NCBI RefSeq assembly: GCF_021513275.1
Contig: NZ_CP090978.1
Location: forward strand, 2,790,001 to 2,854,000
Reading direction: 5' to 3'
DNA from: Paenibacillus hexagrammi
GTDB taxonomy: Bacteria; Bacillota; Bacilli; Paenibacillales; NBRC-103111
DNA length: 64,000 nucleotides
This document shows, piece by piece, positions 54,949 through 63,451 of the stretch (its first letter is position 1; every line of letters starts with the position of its first letter). Below the pieces are notes generated by a model that saw nothing but the letters and a program-made list of their open reading frames with translations, made no database searches and was not told the origin of the DNA. Position numbers and translations under genes: made by a program.

Positions 54949-55671
54949 TCAAAATTGGTTGGGATAAAGACGCTGAAGCCAGGTCCAAATGGAAGACATG
55001 GTCAGCTGCAGGTTGGTTTGCCCTTGTTGGATGTAAGGAGCATGATTTCTAAAATAATCCGGATGACCGCCTATCAGTGAAAGCTTAGTGCGGGTTAAAG
55101 GTGCGTATTTCAATGGATCCCACCAGATTCCGGTGTAATAGCTTGACGTCCAACCACCCCAGGTGCCAAGTCTCGTCACAGGATCTATGGCGGTCAGCTT
55201 TCTGCCGCTTTCTGCAGTCGTAAATACATATAGCGTCCGCTCTCTTAAGGGCGGGGCGACGGCGCATTTTGGCGATCCGATTTGGACCACCCCGAGAATC
55301 GGCCATCCCGCCTGCTCCAGCTGGTTTGCGGCGTGTACGGCTGCCACCCCGCCACCGCTGTGTCCAATCAGCAAAAGCGGCTCGTGAGCAGGAGCATGGC
55401 GCTGGACATAAGCGGCCAAATGCTTACCACCGTAAGCCGCTCTCCGTTTAAACGCGCCCCTCCACATATCGGATGCAATCTCTCGAAGCTGAAAGCCGCC
55501 TTTTCGTCTCCAGTCCCCGTATGGAAAATATATCCGGACTTTTGCCAGCCAGCCGGAAGCCTTCAAGCCTTGTTCCACTTGCCACGCAAATTCATCGAGA
55601 AAATCCGGCGCAGTCGCAAAGCCCGCGCTCACATATACAGAAATGCTCCTTGCCTCTTTTTGAAGTGCCAT
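54949..55671 (-). CDS. Alpha/beta hydrolase (lipase-like)
   Basis: A 240-residue alpha/beta hydrolase. The nucleophile elbow is LLIGHSGGG, and strand segments ISVYVSAGFAT, VQIGSPKC and the His in SLIGGHPDYF give the expected triad order. There is no signal peptide. AGAGGTGA precedes the ATG at 55671. hrpB lies 16 bases upstream, so transcription may be shared. The substrate is unknown. Confidence 0.82.
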   Translation of the reverse strand: MALQKEARSISVYVSAGFATAPDFLDEFAWQVEQGLKASGWLAKVRIYFPYGDWRRKGGFQLREIASDMWRGAFKRRAAYGGKHLAAYVQRHAPAHEPLLLIGHSGGGVAAVHAANQLEQAGWPILGVVQIGSPKCAVAPPLRERTLYVFTTAESGRKLTAIDPVTRLGTWGGWTSSYYTGIWWDPLKYAPLTRTKLSLIGGHPDYFRNHAPYIQQGQTNLQLTMSSIWTWLQRLYPNQF

Positions 55672-55687
55672 ATTCACCTCTGTGCTG

Positions 55688-58218
55688 TTATGAACGTGGT
55701 TTGGCCCGGCTTGTAGGCTCTGCCACTAACGGATCATCAGGCCAATAATGCTTTGGATATCTGCCTTTCAGGTCTTTTTTCACATCAAAGTACGCATGGC
55801 TCCAAAAGCTTGCTAAATCTTTGGTTACCTGTACCGGCCGCTGTGCCGGAGAGAGTAGATGCAGGGTGAGCGGCGCTCTTCCGCGAGCAATCGTCGGCGT
55901 CCCCGTCAGTCCGAACATCTCCTGCAGCCTGACCGACAAAGACGGCGCGGCTAAGTCGCTGTAGTCGATAGGAATTCGCGAACCGCTGGGCACCGTTAGA
56001 TGTGTAGGCGCCCAATCTTCCAATTGTCTGCGCTGTTCCCAGGTTAGCATTCCTTCCCATATGGATACAAGATTCAGCCGCTGCAGATCATTACGGCTTC
56101 GCAAACCGTGCAAATGGGGCTCCAGCCATGTCTCCATTGTTTCCATTAATGCCTCATCACGAACGTTCGGCCAGGAATCATCAAACTGACGCAGAAATAG
56201 GATGCGCTGCTGCAATTGCCTGGACGCCTTCGTCCAAGGCAGTACTCCTATACTCTCGCTTTGCAAGCCTTTAATCAGCGCCCTCGCAACAGCTGCGGAG
56301 GAAGGCGCCTGCAGAGGTGCCTCCTTCAAAATCAAAGCCCCGAGCCGCTCCCGCTGCCGCGCTTTTACTGACTGGGCTTCCGAGTCCCAGTATACTTCCT
56401 CCTCTTTCACTATCAGCTCTCCGAAAGCTGCATGAAGCTCCGCCTCCGTTAGCGGTGCGGCAAGTAGGATGCGGCTTTCCGCACCTGTATCGTCCAGCTC
56501 GGCGCAGGCCAGGTAGCGCTCGCCGGAGAGCGCCTGCAGCTCCGGCAGCACGGCTCCACGGCCGCTGCTGAGCAGGTACCGCCCGGTCGCTCGGCGCTGC
56601 GCGATCCGGTCGGGTAGGCGAATGCGAGCAGCAGCCCGCTCGCATTCGCCCTCTCCTTGCCGCTCGGCCGCACGCCGAGCTGGCGCTGGAGCGCGCCGGC
56701 CTCCGCCGCAATACGGCGGCACAGGCCGGCGTCGACGCCGGAGCCGGGAGCTAGCGCAGCCTGCCCGGCATGGCCATCGCGCTGCTCCCGACGGGCAGCG
56801 CTCCAGAGCGCCTCGATGCGGGTGCGCACATCCGCATCGCGATCTGCGGCGGCGCGCAGAATGTCGCGCTCGCCCAGCAGTACCGCGAGCTCGCACGCCA
56901 TCGCGCCGAGCTCGAGCGGCACGGCTTGCAGCACCATGTGCGCAAGCCGGGGGTGCATGCCTAACTCCGCGAGGCGCTTGCCGTGCGGAGTTAGGCTGCC
57001 GCCCTCGTGCAGCGCGCCCAGCTGCACGAGCAGCTCGCGCGCCTGCCGATAGGCAGCGGCAGGCGGCGGGTCGAGCCAGTCGAGCTCGGCTGGCTCGGGC
57101 GTGCCCCAGGCCGCCAGCTCGAGCGCCAGCGGCGCGAGGTCCGCTTCGCGGATCTCGGGCGTGCCGCTCGGCGGCAGCTGGCGCTGCATGGCTTCGGTCC
57201 AGAGGCGGTAGCACACGCCTGGACCCAGTCTTCCCGCACGGCCGCGGCGCTGGTCCGCGGACGCTTGCGACACCGGCACCGTCTCGAGCCGGGTCATTCC
57301 TGTCCGCGGGGAAAATCGCGGCACCCGCATAAGCCCCGAGTCGATGACGACGGTGACGCCCTCGACCGTCAAGCTGGTTTCGGCGATGGCCGAGGCCAGC
57401 ACCACCTTCCTTCTTCCGGCAGGACTTGGCGTTAGCGCTCTGTCCTGCGCCTCAAGCGAAAGCGCGCCGTATAAAGGCGCGATATCAATCTGCTTATCGC
57501 CCAGCTGTGCGGCGGATAGCAGCGATTCAACGCGCCGGATTTCAGCCGCTCCCGGTAAAAATACAAGGATGCTTCCCTCATGCTGCTGCAAAGCTTCCTG
57601 AACAGCAGCAGCGATACGCGGTTCAACATGTCCTTCCACCTGCTTCACCGCATAGTGAGTGACGACCGGATAGGATCGACCCATGCTGTGGATGACGGGT
57701 GCTTGATCTAATAACACAGCAACAGGCTCTGCTTCTAGCGTCGCAGACATCACTAACAGCCGCAGATCTTCGCGCAGCAGTAATTGCGATTGCCTGCATA
57801 AGGCAAGTCCCAGATCGGCATGCAAGCTTCGTTCGTGGAATTCATCAAATATAACGGCTCCAATACCTTCAAGGGCCGGGTCGCTTTGCAGCATCCTGGT
57901 AAGGATCCCTTCGGTAATAACTTCAATTTGTGTATGTGGGCCTGACTTCGTTTCCATTTTCACCCGATAGCCGACCGTTTGACCAACCTCCTCACCCAGC
58001 TTGCTTGCCATGTATCGCGCTGCAGAGCGAGCGGCTAATCTGCGAGGCTCAAGCATGAGAATCTTTTGCTTCCCGAGCCATGGCTCAACCAGCAGTGACA
58101 AGGGTACTTGCGTTGTCTTCCCGGCACCAGGTTCTGCAATCAGAACTGCGTTGGTATGTCTGCGCAGCTCTTCCTTTAGCTGTGGCAGGACGGACTCAAT
58201 GGGTAGATGCTGCTGCAT
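55688..58218 (-). CDS. hrpB: ATP-dependent helicase HrpB (frameshifted)
   Basis: A DEAH/RHA-type helicase of about 843 residues. Walker A is EPGAGKTTQV, Walker B DEFHERS, motif III SATLE, VVLASAIAETSLT is motif V and QRRGRAGRLGPG is motif VI; the HA2-type region and the HrpB C-terminal domain (WLEPHLHGL, SGSRIPIDY, FGLTGTPTIARGRAPLTLHLLSPAQRPVQVT as separate stretches) follow. The frame breaks in the C run complementary to 56612-56614; one more C gives FAYPDRIAQRRATGRYLL. About 56.5-57.3 kb is visibly more GC-rich than the rest. Its cellular role is not known; it is a predicted RNA helicase. Confidence 0.93.
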
Positions 58219-58590
58219 AATCTTCACTCCGCTATTGAAAAATCTTATTTTTTATCAGAACAGTTATTTCAGGATGGACAAAATTTGCGACCGGAATTTA
58301 TTTAGTGCCATTAATAATACGCATCATTAAATATCACTCTATTGAGTACCTTCCCGCATTCTCGTTACTGGTCTATTGGATAATCGCCATGAAAGACCAG
58401 TATTCAGCTTCTTCAACTTCTGGAAGAGACCTTTCCGTATCGCACGAAGCCCCCAGCGCGCGGTGTGGCGTCGCTGTCGCTCTTCAGCCACATGTTCTAC
58501 AAGCACTGATCTGAGATCCTTGTCATTGTTCCTTAGACTCTACTTCGTGTATACTAGGAAAGACATATGTTCGTTAAAGGAGACCCAAGC
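58219..58590. other. Intergenic region between hrpB and DUF2533 genes
   Basis: Holds the promoters of divergent hrpB and the DUF2533 gene; a TATACT-like -10 lies near 58551. A 55-codon minus-strand frame (58339-58506) with a very basic product has no convincing binding site. No RNA gene is recognised. Confidence 0.4.
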
Positions 58591-58845
58591 ATGAGTGTAC
58601 ATGAAGCCATATCCAAACATTCTACGCAACAACACCTTCATCTGGTACGTTTTACGGAACTGGACCAACAGCGGGAACAAGCAATTGATGAAGCCGTCGA
58701 TCTTTGCAAACGAGGCCTGCCGTTTACCGTTAATCGTATTAATGCCATTACAGAAGCTATCATCGCACACGCTAAGCATGGAATTTCACCACTTCGTTCG
58801 TATGTAACGGAGGACATGGTCCGCGATTACGTGGCCAAGCTATAA
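58591..58845 (+). CDS. DUF2533 (YpbS-like) protein
   Basis: An 84-residue helical protein. SVHEAISKHSTQQHLHLVRFTELDQQRE and VDLCKRGLPFTV are close to B. subtilis YpbS, and it ends VTEDMVRDYVAKL. DUF2533 is confined to spore-forming Bacillota; function unknown. AAAGGAG is eight bases before the ATG at 58591, and longer starts have no support. A small membrane protein gene follows 14 bases downstream. Confidence 0.85.
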   Translation: MSVHEAISKHSTQQHLHLVRFTELDQQREQAIDEAVDLCKRGLPFTVNRINAITEAIIAHAKHGISPLRSYVTEDMVRDYVAKL

Positions 58846-58859
58846 GGAGTGTTAACCAG

Positions 58860-59024
58860 ATGGGTATACTAACTTTTATTTCCATGATCATTAGCGGATC
58901 TATCTTCAGCGCAGGCTTATTACTTATGTTTAAACAAAAGAAAGCAACCGGTGTTGCCTTGATGGCACTGTCTATCGTCTGCTATATCGCGTATGTCTAT
59001 ATCGCGCACGCTTATTTCGTTTAG
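58860..59024 (+). CDS. Small two-helix membrane protein, 54 residues
   Basis: A short gene just after DUF2533. AAGGAG lies ten bases before the ATG and the frame runs to a TAG at 59022-59024. The product has two hydrophobic helices (about 4-24 and 32-52) joined by a KQKKA loop, and it ends AHAYFV. It is 14 bases after DUF2533 and before a strong terminator, so the two form a small operon. No family is recognised; the coding call is firm from site, spacing and hydrophobicity. Confidence 0.75.
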   Translation: MGILTFISMIISGSIFSAGLLLMFKQKKATGVALMALSIVCYIAYVYIAHAYFV

Positions 59025-59048
59025 GGGATTTACAAGATTATCTTAACC

Positions 59049-59096
59049 AATCGCTTTTGCCCAATCTTCGAAGAAGAACAGGCCAAAGCGATTTTT
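59049..59096 (+). terminator. Terminator after the DUF2533 operon
   Basis: AATCGCTTTTGCC (59049-59061) pairs imperfectly with GGCCAAAGCGATT (59081-59093), followed by TTTAATTT. Confidence 0.75.
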
Positions 59097-59111
59097 AATT
59101 TGTGCTGCTTC

Positions 59112-59744
59112 CTATAGGCCCAGCTTATCAATTCCTCGAAACACCAGTTCGTAATAATCTTGGGGATGCGGTACGATATCGTTCAGCGCAATCCTTCTCT
59201 GCACCGCTTGTAATGATCCATTCAATGTAAGCAGTACGCCTTCAGCCGAAATGGCATCCAATTGATGAGTAATCAGTTCACGAAACTGCTGCAAGGGCAC
59301 AGCAAATAGTCCGCTTACTTCTTCAGGCTGGAGCATGTACTCCTTCAGCGGTCGGTCGTGTTTAAAAACAAAGACATGACAGAATTCCCGATCCGCCAAC
59401 TGCTCACTGATGACATCTTCTTCGGCATAGATCCCACATGGAAGCAGCTCGTCGAATTGAGCCTCAATCCCCAGTTCCTCCGCAAGCTCTCTCACTCCAT
59501 CATATATGGTTTCACCTGCAGCCAGGTGTCCGGCACAAGAAATGTCCAGCAGATCAGGGAACAAATCCTTGTCGGGATGCCGAAGCTGCAGCAGAATCAT
59601 CGGTGCTTCCTTTTCACAACTTACGATCCAGCATTGAAAGGTTTGATGCCACATGCCTTTAGCATGCACTTCTGAGCGGGGAGCAGCCCCGATCCGGTTC
59701 ATGTTCTCGTCGAATATATCAAACCATTCTTCCTCTTTACTCAC
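59112..59744 (-). CDS. NUDIX hydrolase, isopentenyl-diphosphate-isomerase-like
   Basis: A 210-residue Nudix protein. The Nudix box is GHLAAGETIYDGVRELAEELGI (stated here as a pattern G-x5-E-x7-REUxEE), with MWHQTFQCWIV before it and CGIYAEEDVISEQLADREFCHVF after it, as in type I IPP isomerase-like Nudix proteins. It lacks the isomerase active-site Cys in the TxNTCCSH context, so it is probably a hydrolase, not an isomerase. GTG start with AGGCGAG upstream. Confidence 0.87.
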   Translation of the reverse strand: MSKEEEWFDIFDENMNRIGAAPRSEVHAKGMWHQTFQCWIVSCEKEAPMILLQLRHPDKDLFPDLLDISCAGHLAAGETIYDGVRELAEELGIEAQFDELLPCGIYAEEDVISEQLADREFCHVFVFKHDRPLKEYMLQPEEVSGLFAVPLQQFRELITHQLDAISAEGVLLTLNGSLQAVQRRIALNDIVPHPQDYYELVFRGIDKLGL

Positions 59745-59815
59745 AGCAGCTCGCCTCTCCTTACTCCTTCATGCTATAGCTTTTTTAGTATACCATGTTT
59801 CCCCAGCCATGAAGT

Positions 59816-59856
59816 AAAAAGGCACCCTGCTCTGCAGATTGCAGACAGGATGCCTT
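59816..59856 (-). terminator. Terminator after the Dabb gene
   Basis: AAGGCACCCTG (59819-59829) pairs with CAGGATGCCTT (59846-59856) with one mismatch, plus inner TCTGCA/TGCAGA. Followed by TTTTTA on the minus strand. Confidence 0.8.
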
Positions 59857-59866
59857 CAACAAATTA

Positions 59867-60187
59867 CTAGGAGTGCAGCGCTTCATGAAGCTTGAAGTCG
59901 ATCTCCTGAAAACGGCTAACTTCCTTCAACCATCGTTCCGCCACATATTTTTGATGCACAGGATGTTGATTATAAGCTTCATACGCCGCCTGATCGGCAA
60001 AAACCATGGAAAATCCATAATCAAACTCGTTCTTGGAGCTCACCTGATGAAATACTTCAAAATGCTCTACACCAGGAATCGGAGCTAGCTCCGCAGCGCT
60101 TGTTTTTAGAAAAGCTTCTGCTTCCGGTGTATCCTTGCCTGCATGCAGACTGAACGTAACCATGTGTTTAATCTTCGTAAGACTCAT
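59867..60187 (-). CDS. Dabb family (stress-responsive alpha/beta barrel) protein
   Basis: A 106-residue dimeric alpha+beta barrel protein. MVTFSLHAGKD, GVEHFEVFHQVSS and YGFSMVFADQAAYEAYNQHPVHQKYV are the family strands. The end is FKLHEALHS. These proteins are stress-associated, and some bind haem or aromatic ligands; nothing shows which here. GAGGAG lies 11 bases before the ATG. Confidence 0.9.
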   Translation of the reverse strand: MSLTKIKHMVTFSLHAGKDTPEAEAFLKTSAAELAPIPGVEHFEVFHQVSSKNEFDYGFSMVFADQAAYEAYNQHPVHQKYVAERWLKEVSRFQEIDFKLHEALHS

Positions 60188-60340
60188 TATCCATCTACTC
60201 CTCTATGACAAGCTTGACTTCATTATACCCGATCCTAAGAGGCGGGATAAGAGCTATACTAGCTTTCACCAACTTACTTCGAGGTAACTATCTATAAATT
60301 GAGCTTTGTAATCTTACTTAATGGTATCTTTCGTATCTTT

Positions 60341-61285
60341 CTAAATGGGGTTCGCAATCATACTTTCATACTTCATAACAGCTTCCGTATGAAGCTGCTC
60401 TGTACTCCTTGAGAGAGACCGCAAGGTGTCCAAAATCTCCTCTACTTCCTCCAGCTTAAGCTCTACCTGGGACAAGGTTTCATGAATTTTCCCTTGTACC
60501 ATCCAGTCGCTAATCATGCCATCGAAGAAGTAATCGGCGAATCGAAGAAAGCTGCTGATATTGAGTTCGATCGACATCGTCAACTGCACATCGTTCAGCT
60601 CCTTCTCCAAGTGACTGAGGCTTTGCTGTGCATACTTGATCTCATCCATTGCTTCGTCGATTTTGCCATTCTTGATGTAGGTGGACATGAATCCTCCGCC
60701 CAGCATATCGTAAGTACCCCAGTTTTTGGCCGATCGTAGCTTCTCCTGAGCTTGGCTTACATAGTGTACAACAGTGCTAGCAGCTTTAATTGCTTCGTTT
60801 AGCTCCTTCCCTCTGCGTTCGAGTTCCGCTCTTTGCTTTGCAAGATCCTGCAGCTGCCTTGCTTTCACAGGATCCGTTTGCAGGATGCAGGCCTCTATCT
60901 TGCCGGAAATATCCTCCACTTCCAAATCCCAAAATCGTACAGCATGCAAGCGTTCTTTGACTTGCTCAATTCGGCTTTCGATCTCGATCAGCTCCCTAAG
61001 AGCTTCATCATATTTCAGCTTGGCTTCCAAAGCCTCTTGCTCCTCTGCGGCCAGCTTCGCTTCTTTTTTGTTCACCAAGTCATACAGCATGCTTTTGAAT
61101 GATCCTTGCTTTAATTTGTCAACATCCTTTTGTTCTTTACGCAGCTGCTCCTCCCATACCCCTACAAGCCGCTTTTGCCGCTCTAGATCCTGCTCCAACG
61201 AGGCTAAGCGTTCCTTCCAAATTCTCTGCAGCCGCCCCTTTTCTTTTGCTTCCGCCAGTTGCATTGCCCATTGTGACAAGTTCAT
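60341..61285 (-). CDS. Coiled-coil protein of unknown function
   Basis: A 314-residue protein with long heptad-repeat helices: KERLASLEQDLERQKRLV, AEEQEALEAKLKYDEALREL, LKDLAKQRAELERRGKEL and LEKELNDVQLTM. A Gly-rich break (YDMLGGGFM) splits it into two bundles. A conserved short Trp/Phe region (ISDWMVQGK) follows. No transmembrane segment or enzymatic motif is seen. GGAGGA precedes the ATG. Structural or envelope-associated function is possible, but the family is not recognised. Confidence 0.72.
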   Translation of the reverse strand: MNLSQWAMQLAEAKEKGRLQRIWKERLASLEQDLERQKRLVGVWEEQLRKEQKDVDKLKQGSFKSMLYDLVNKKEAKLAAEEQEALEAKLKYDEALRELIEIESRIEQVKERLHAVRFWDLEVEDISGKIEACILQTDPVKARQLQDLAKQRAELERRGKELNEAIKAASTVVHYVSQAQEKLRSAKNWGTYDMLGGGFMSTYIKNGKIDEAMDEIKYAQQSLSHLEKELNDVQLTMSIELNISSFLRFADYFFDGMISDWMVQGKIHETLSQVELKLEEVEEILDTLRSLSRSTEQLHTEAVMKYESMIANPI

Positions 61286-61425
61286 GGTCTGTCCTCCGTT
61301 TCCAATTGTTTCCTAACTTATGACGTTACAGCACATGATGAAGTTTCAAAACCTTGAATAAAATGGCTGCTTGCAGTACAGGTTAAGGCTGAACCATATT
61401 TGACATGCAAAGGAGCCAACATTTC

Positions 61426-61602
61426 ATGGAAAATAGAAAACATGCAGGCAACTACACCGGATCCGCTAATATGAAAGCGGAAAATCAAGATATGGAGTTT
61501 GTGAACGATACGCTCGAGAATGCGCCCAATACAACTCCCGTTAACATTGCTGAAGATGATATCAGCGAAGGCAATGAAGGCAAACAATTAAATCAACGAT
61601 AG
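61426..61602 (+). CDS. Small hydrophilic hypothetical protein
   Basis: A 58-residue Asn/Glu/Asp-rich protein, MENRKHAGNYTG at the start and IAEDDISEGNEGKQLNQ near the end. It is unlikely to fold alone. AGGAG lies ten bases before the ATG at 61426; a longer in-frame start at 61405 precedes the binding site and is rejected. No family is recognised. Confidence 0.55.
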   Translation: MENRKHAGNYTGSANMKAENQDMEFVNDTLENAPNTTPVNIAEDDISEGNEGKQLNQR

Positions 61603-61629
61603 ACAGCAGCTTTTTATTATCGTTCTTCC

Positions 61630-61675
61630 AGCATGCAGTCGTGGCGGTCTGATTGATCGCACAAGGCTGCATGCT
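61630..61675. other. Hairpin downstream of the small hydrophilic gene
   Basis: AGCATGCAG (61630-61638) pairs with CTGCATGCT (61667-61675) around 28 bases, without a T tail. It may end transcription or stabilise the mRNA. Confidence 0.45.
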
Positions 61676-61776
61676 TCCATGTGACCTCGCAACCTGTGTC
61701 CTTTCTTGGCAATCTCCTATTCATTGAGGTAGTATGAATAGAGGTCTACCTTTATTACAGATGGAGGAATGCGAAT

Positions 61777-62751
61777 ATGGAACAGGTTATTGTCATTGGA
61801 GCAGGTCCTTGCGGGTTATCAGCAGCTGTAGCCTTGCAGCGTGCCGGCCTTTCTCCGCTTCTTATAGAAAAAAGCTGTCTCGCGCACTCAATCTATTTAT
61901 ATCCGACATATTTACAATTTTTCAGCACGCCTGAGCTGCTCGAAATTGGCGGCTACCCTTTTGTGACTCCGAACGACAAGCCGTATCGCCAAGAGGCGTT
62001 GGTCTACTACCGCGAAGTTGCGGCCCGGGAACAGCTGCGAATCCAGTCCTATGAGGAAGCTACTTCCTTGCAAAAGACAGACCAGGGATTCTTAGTACAT
62101 ACCAAGAACCGCTTTGGGAAGGAAGCGAGCTATCACACACGATTTGTTGTTGTGGCGACGGGGTACTTCGATGATCCGAACATGATCGGCATACCTGGGG
62201 AAGAGCTCTCCAAAGTTTCCCATTACTATAAAGAGGCTCATCCATACACCGGAGCGAAAGTGGCTATCATCGGAGGAAACAACTCCGCGGTAGATGCTGC
62301 CATGGATTTACTTCGAGTTGGAGCAGAGGTTACGGTCATTTATCGGGGCAGCAGCTTCTCCGCCAACATTAAACCTTGGGTACGCCCGCTGTTTGAGAGC
62401 ATGGTCAATAAAGGCCGCATCTCGATGTGGTTCGACTCACAAGTCGAACGGATCGAGGAAGAACAGATTTTCGTCCGGCGCAGCGGTGAACTGGTTACCT
62501 TACACAATCATTTCGTACTCGCTTTAACCGGGTTTAGACCGAACCGTCGGTTATTAACGGATATCAGCGTCGCCTTCCATGAAGAGACCGGAGCCCCCTT
62601 GGTCCAGACCGAATCTATGGAAACGAACATCAAAGGGTTGTACGTTGCCGGCGTTGTCGCTTCTTCCAAATATGATGCTAATGAGATTTTTATCGAAACC
62701 GGACGGATGCATGGGCTTGCGATTACAGAGCATATCCGGTCCGTCTTGTAA
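61777..62751 (+). CDS. bdr: YpdA-type bacillithiol disulfide reductase
   Basis: A 324-residue flavoprotein of the YpdA/Bdr family, which reduces oxidised bacillithiol with NADPH. FAD binds through VIGAGPCGLSAAVAL, with Cys14 as in Bdr; the NADPH site is IIGGNNSAVDAAMDLLRVGAEV, followed by YRGSSFS. A second FAD segment is GLYVAGVVASSKYDANEIF. GGAGG precedes the ATG. This indicates that the cell uses bacillithiol. It is a single gene with its own terminator. Confidence 0.93.
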   Translation: MEQVIVIGAGPCGLSAAVALQRAGLSPLLIEKSCLAHSIYLYPTYLQFFSTPELLEIGGYPFVTPNDKPYRQEALVYYREVAAREQLRIQSYEEATSLQKTDQGFLVHTKNRFGKEASYHTRFVVVATGYFDDPNMIGIPGEELSKVSHYYKEAHPYTGAKVAIIGGNNSAVDAAMDLLRVGAEVTVIYRGSSFSANIKPWVRPLFESMVNKGRISMWFDSQVERIEEEQIFVRRSGELVTLHNHFVLALTGFRPNRRLLTDISVAFHEETGAPLVQTESMETNIKGLYVAGVVASSKYDANEIFIETGRMHGLAITEHIRSVL

Positions 62752-62764
62752 CATATAGGCCAGC

Positions 62765-62817
62765 AAAAAAGAACAGCTAGCGCGGAACCTCGACCAGGTT
62801 ACGCCGGCTGTTCTTTT
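62765..62817. terminator. Terminator between bdr and the 32-codon gene
   Basis: AAAAGAACAGC (62767-62777) pairs with GCTGTTCTTTT (62807-62817), with an inner AACCT/AGGTT. The flanks suit both strands. Confidence 0.85.
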
Positions 62818-62824
62818 CTGCTTA

Positions 62825-62923
62825 CTACTTGGATTTCTTTTTCGCAGCCGAATGCCCCAGCTTTTCTGTATGACCGGCTTGCGATTCGACTTCTTGTGAG
62901 CCGTTTTCTTTTTTATTGGCCAT
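62825..62923 (-). CDS. 32-residue hydrophilic protein
   Basis: A very short gene with a near-perfect ribosome binding site (AGGAGG, eight bases before the ATG at 62923). It encodes 32 residues, starting MANKKENGSQEVE and ending AAKKKSK, highly charged and Lys/Gln/Ser-rich. Such composition is typical of the minor small acid-soluble proteins of spores, but no family is recognised. It lies between the bdr terminator and the SOS-type promoter. Confidence 0.65.
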   Translation of the reverse strand: MANKKENGSQEVESQAGHTEKLGHSAAKKKSK

Positions 62924-63001
62924 CGTCTTTCCCTCCTGTTCTCACTCAGGATCTTGTAACGATCATAGTATGAATAGTTGAAACAAAATTCATACAGCCC
63001 C

Positions 63002-63053
63002 TTCCATTACGAACAAACGTTTGGTATAATCAGGATATACAAACAAACGTTCT
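63002..63053 (+). promoter_or_regulatory. SOS-type promoter with two LexA/DinR-like boxes
   Basis: TATAAT at 63025-63030 with a weak -35 TTCCAT 17 bases upstream. CGAACAAACGTTTG at 63010-63023 lies between them and CAAACAAACGTTCT at 63040-63053 just past the expected start. Both match CGAACRNRYGTTYC at 13 and 12 of 14 positions. Confidence 0.75.
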
Positions 63054-63077
63054 ATTTGAGTGAAGGAGGTAGTTTAC

Positions 63078-63380
63078 ATGATGAATTCCAGTCACAATTT
63101 CCGGTTTATTGAGAGAGATTATTGGTACCATAAGGCATTGTGTAACTCCGACAGTCTTCTGCCTTCTCAGATTGACGAGCTGTTAGATGAAGATGACCAT
63201 CATTACTGCGATTACACATTCAAGTTTTATGACGATGGCTCTGTAACCATCATAGATAATGATACGAACACAAGAATTAAGCCTCGGGAACTAACCGGTG
63301 CCGTATATGATTTCTACATTCGCAAGCGAATACACCTTATAAAATCAAATCTGCAGGAGAAGCTGCTTCAGTATGCGTAA
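63078..63380 (+). CDS. Hypothetical protein under a LexA-type promoter
   Basis: A 100-residue protein of unknown family. MNSSHNFRFIERDYWYHKALC leads into an acidic stretch (DELLDEDDHHYCDYTFKFY), then GSVTIIDNDTNTRIKPREL and a helical end with FYIRKRIHLIKSNLQEKLL. GGAGG lies eight bases before the ATG at 63078; the GTG at 63060 would start inside the binding site. Two LexA/DinR-like boxes flank its promoter, and tag converges from the right, so a DNA damage response role is proposed. It might be a cell-division inhibitor or a repair cofactor, but there is no direct evidence. Confidence 0.72.
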   Translation: MMNSSHNFRFIERDYWYHKALCNSDSLLPSQIDELLDEDDHHYCDYTFKFYDDGSVTIIDNDTNTRIKPRELTGAVYDFYIRKRIHLIKSNLQEKLLQYA

Positions 63381-63398
63381 TTCGCTCCTCTCATAATG

Positions 63399-63445
63399 AA
63401 AGGCACGCCCCCACCGACCTAGTCAGTGAAAAGCGTGCCTTTTTA
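63399..63445. terminator. Bidirectional terminator between the SOS gene and tag
   Basis: AAAGGCACGC (63399-63408) pairs with GCGTGCCTTT (63433-63442) and T's follow on the plus strand. It ends both converging genes. Confidence 0.85.
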
Positions 63446-63451
63446 CATCAC

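Noticed and set aside
56622..57332. Several long plus-strand frames within hrpB, such as 236 codons of Arg/Ala-rich sequence
   Set aside because: They are shadows caused by the GC-rich coding strand of hrpB; no binding sites and low-complexity products.
58339..58506. 55-codon minus-strand frame with a very basic product
   Set aside because: Only a GTG start with a poor site and no family resemblance. It may be real, but I cannot support it.
59112..59744. Isopentenyl diphosphate isomerase
   Set aside because: The Nudix box is present and the length fits, but the active-site Cys motif of type I isomerases is missing, so a general Nudix hydrolase call is safer.
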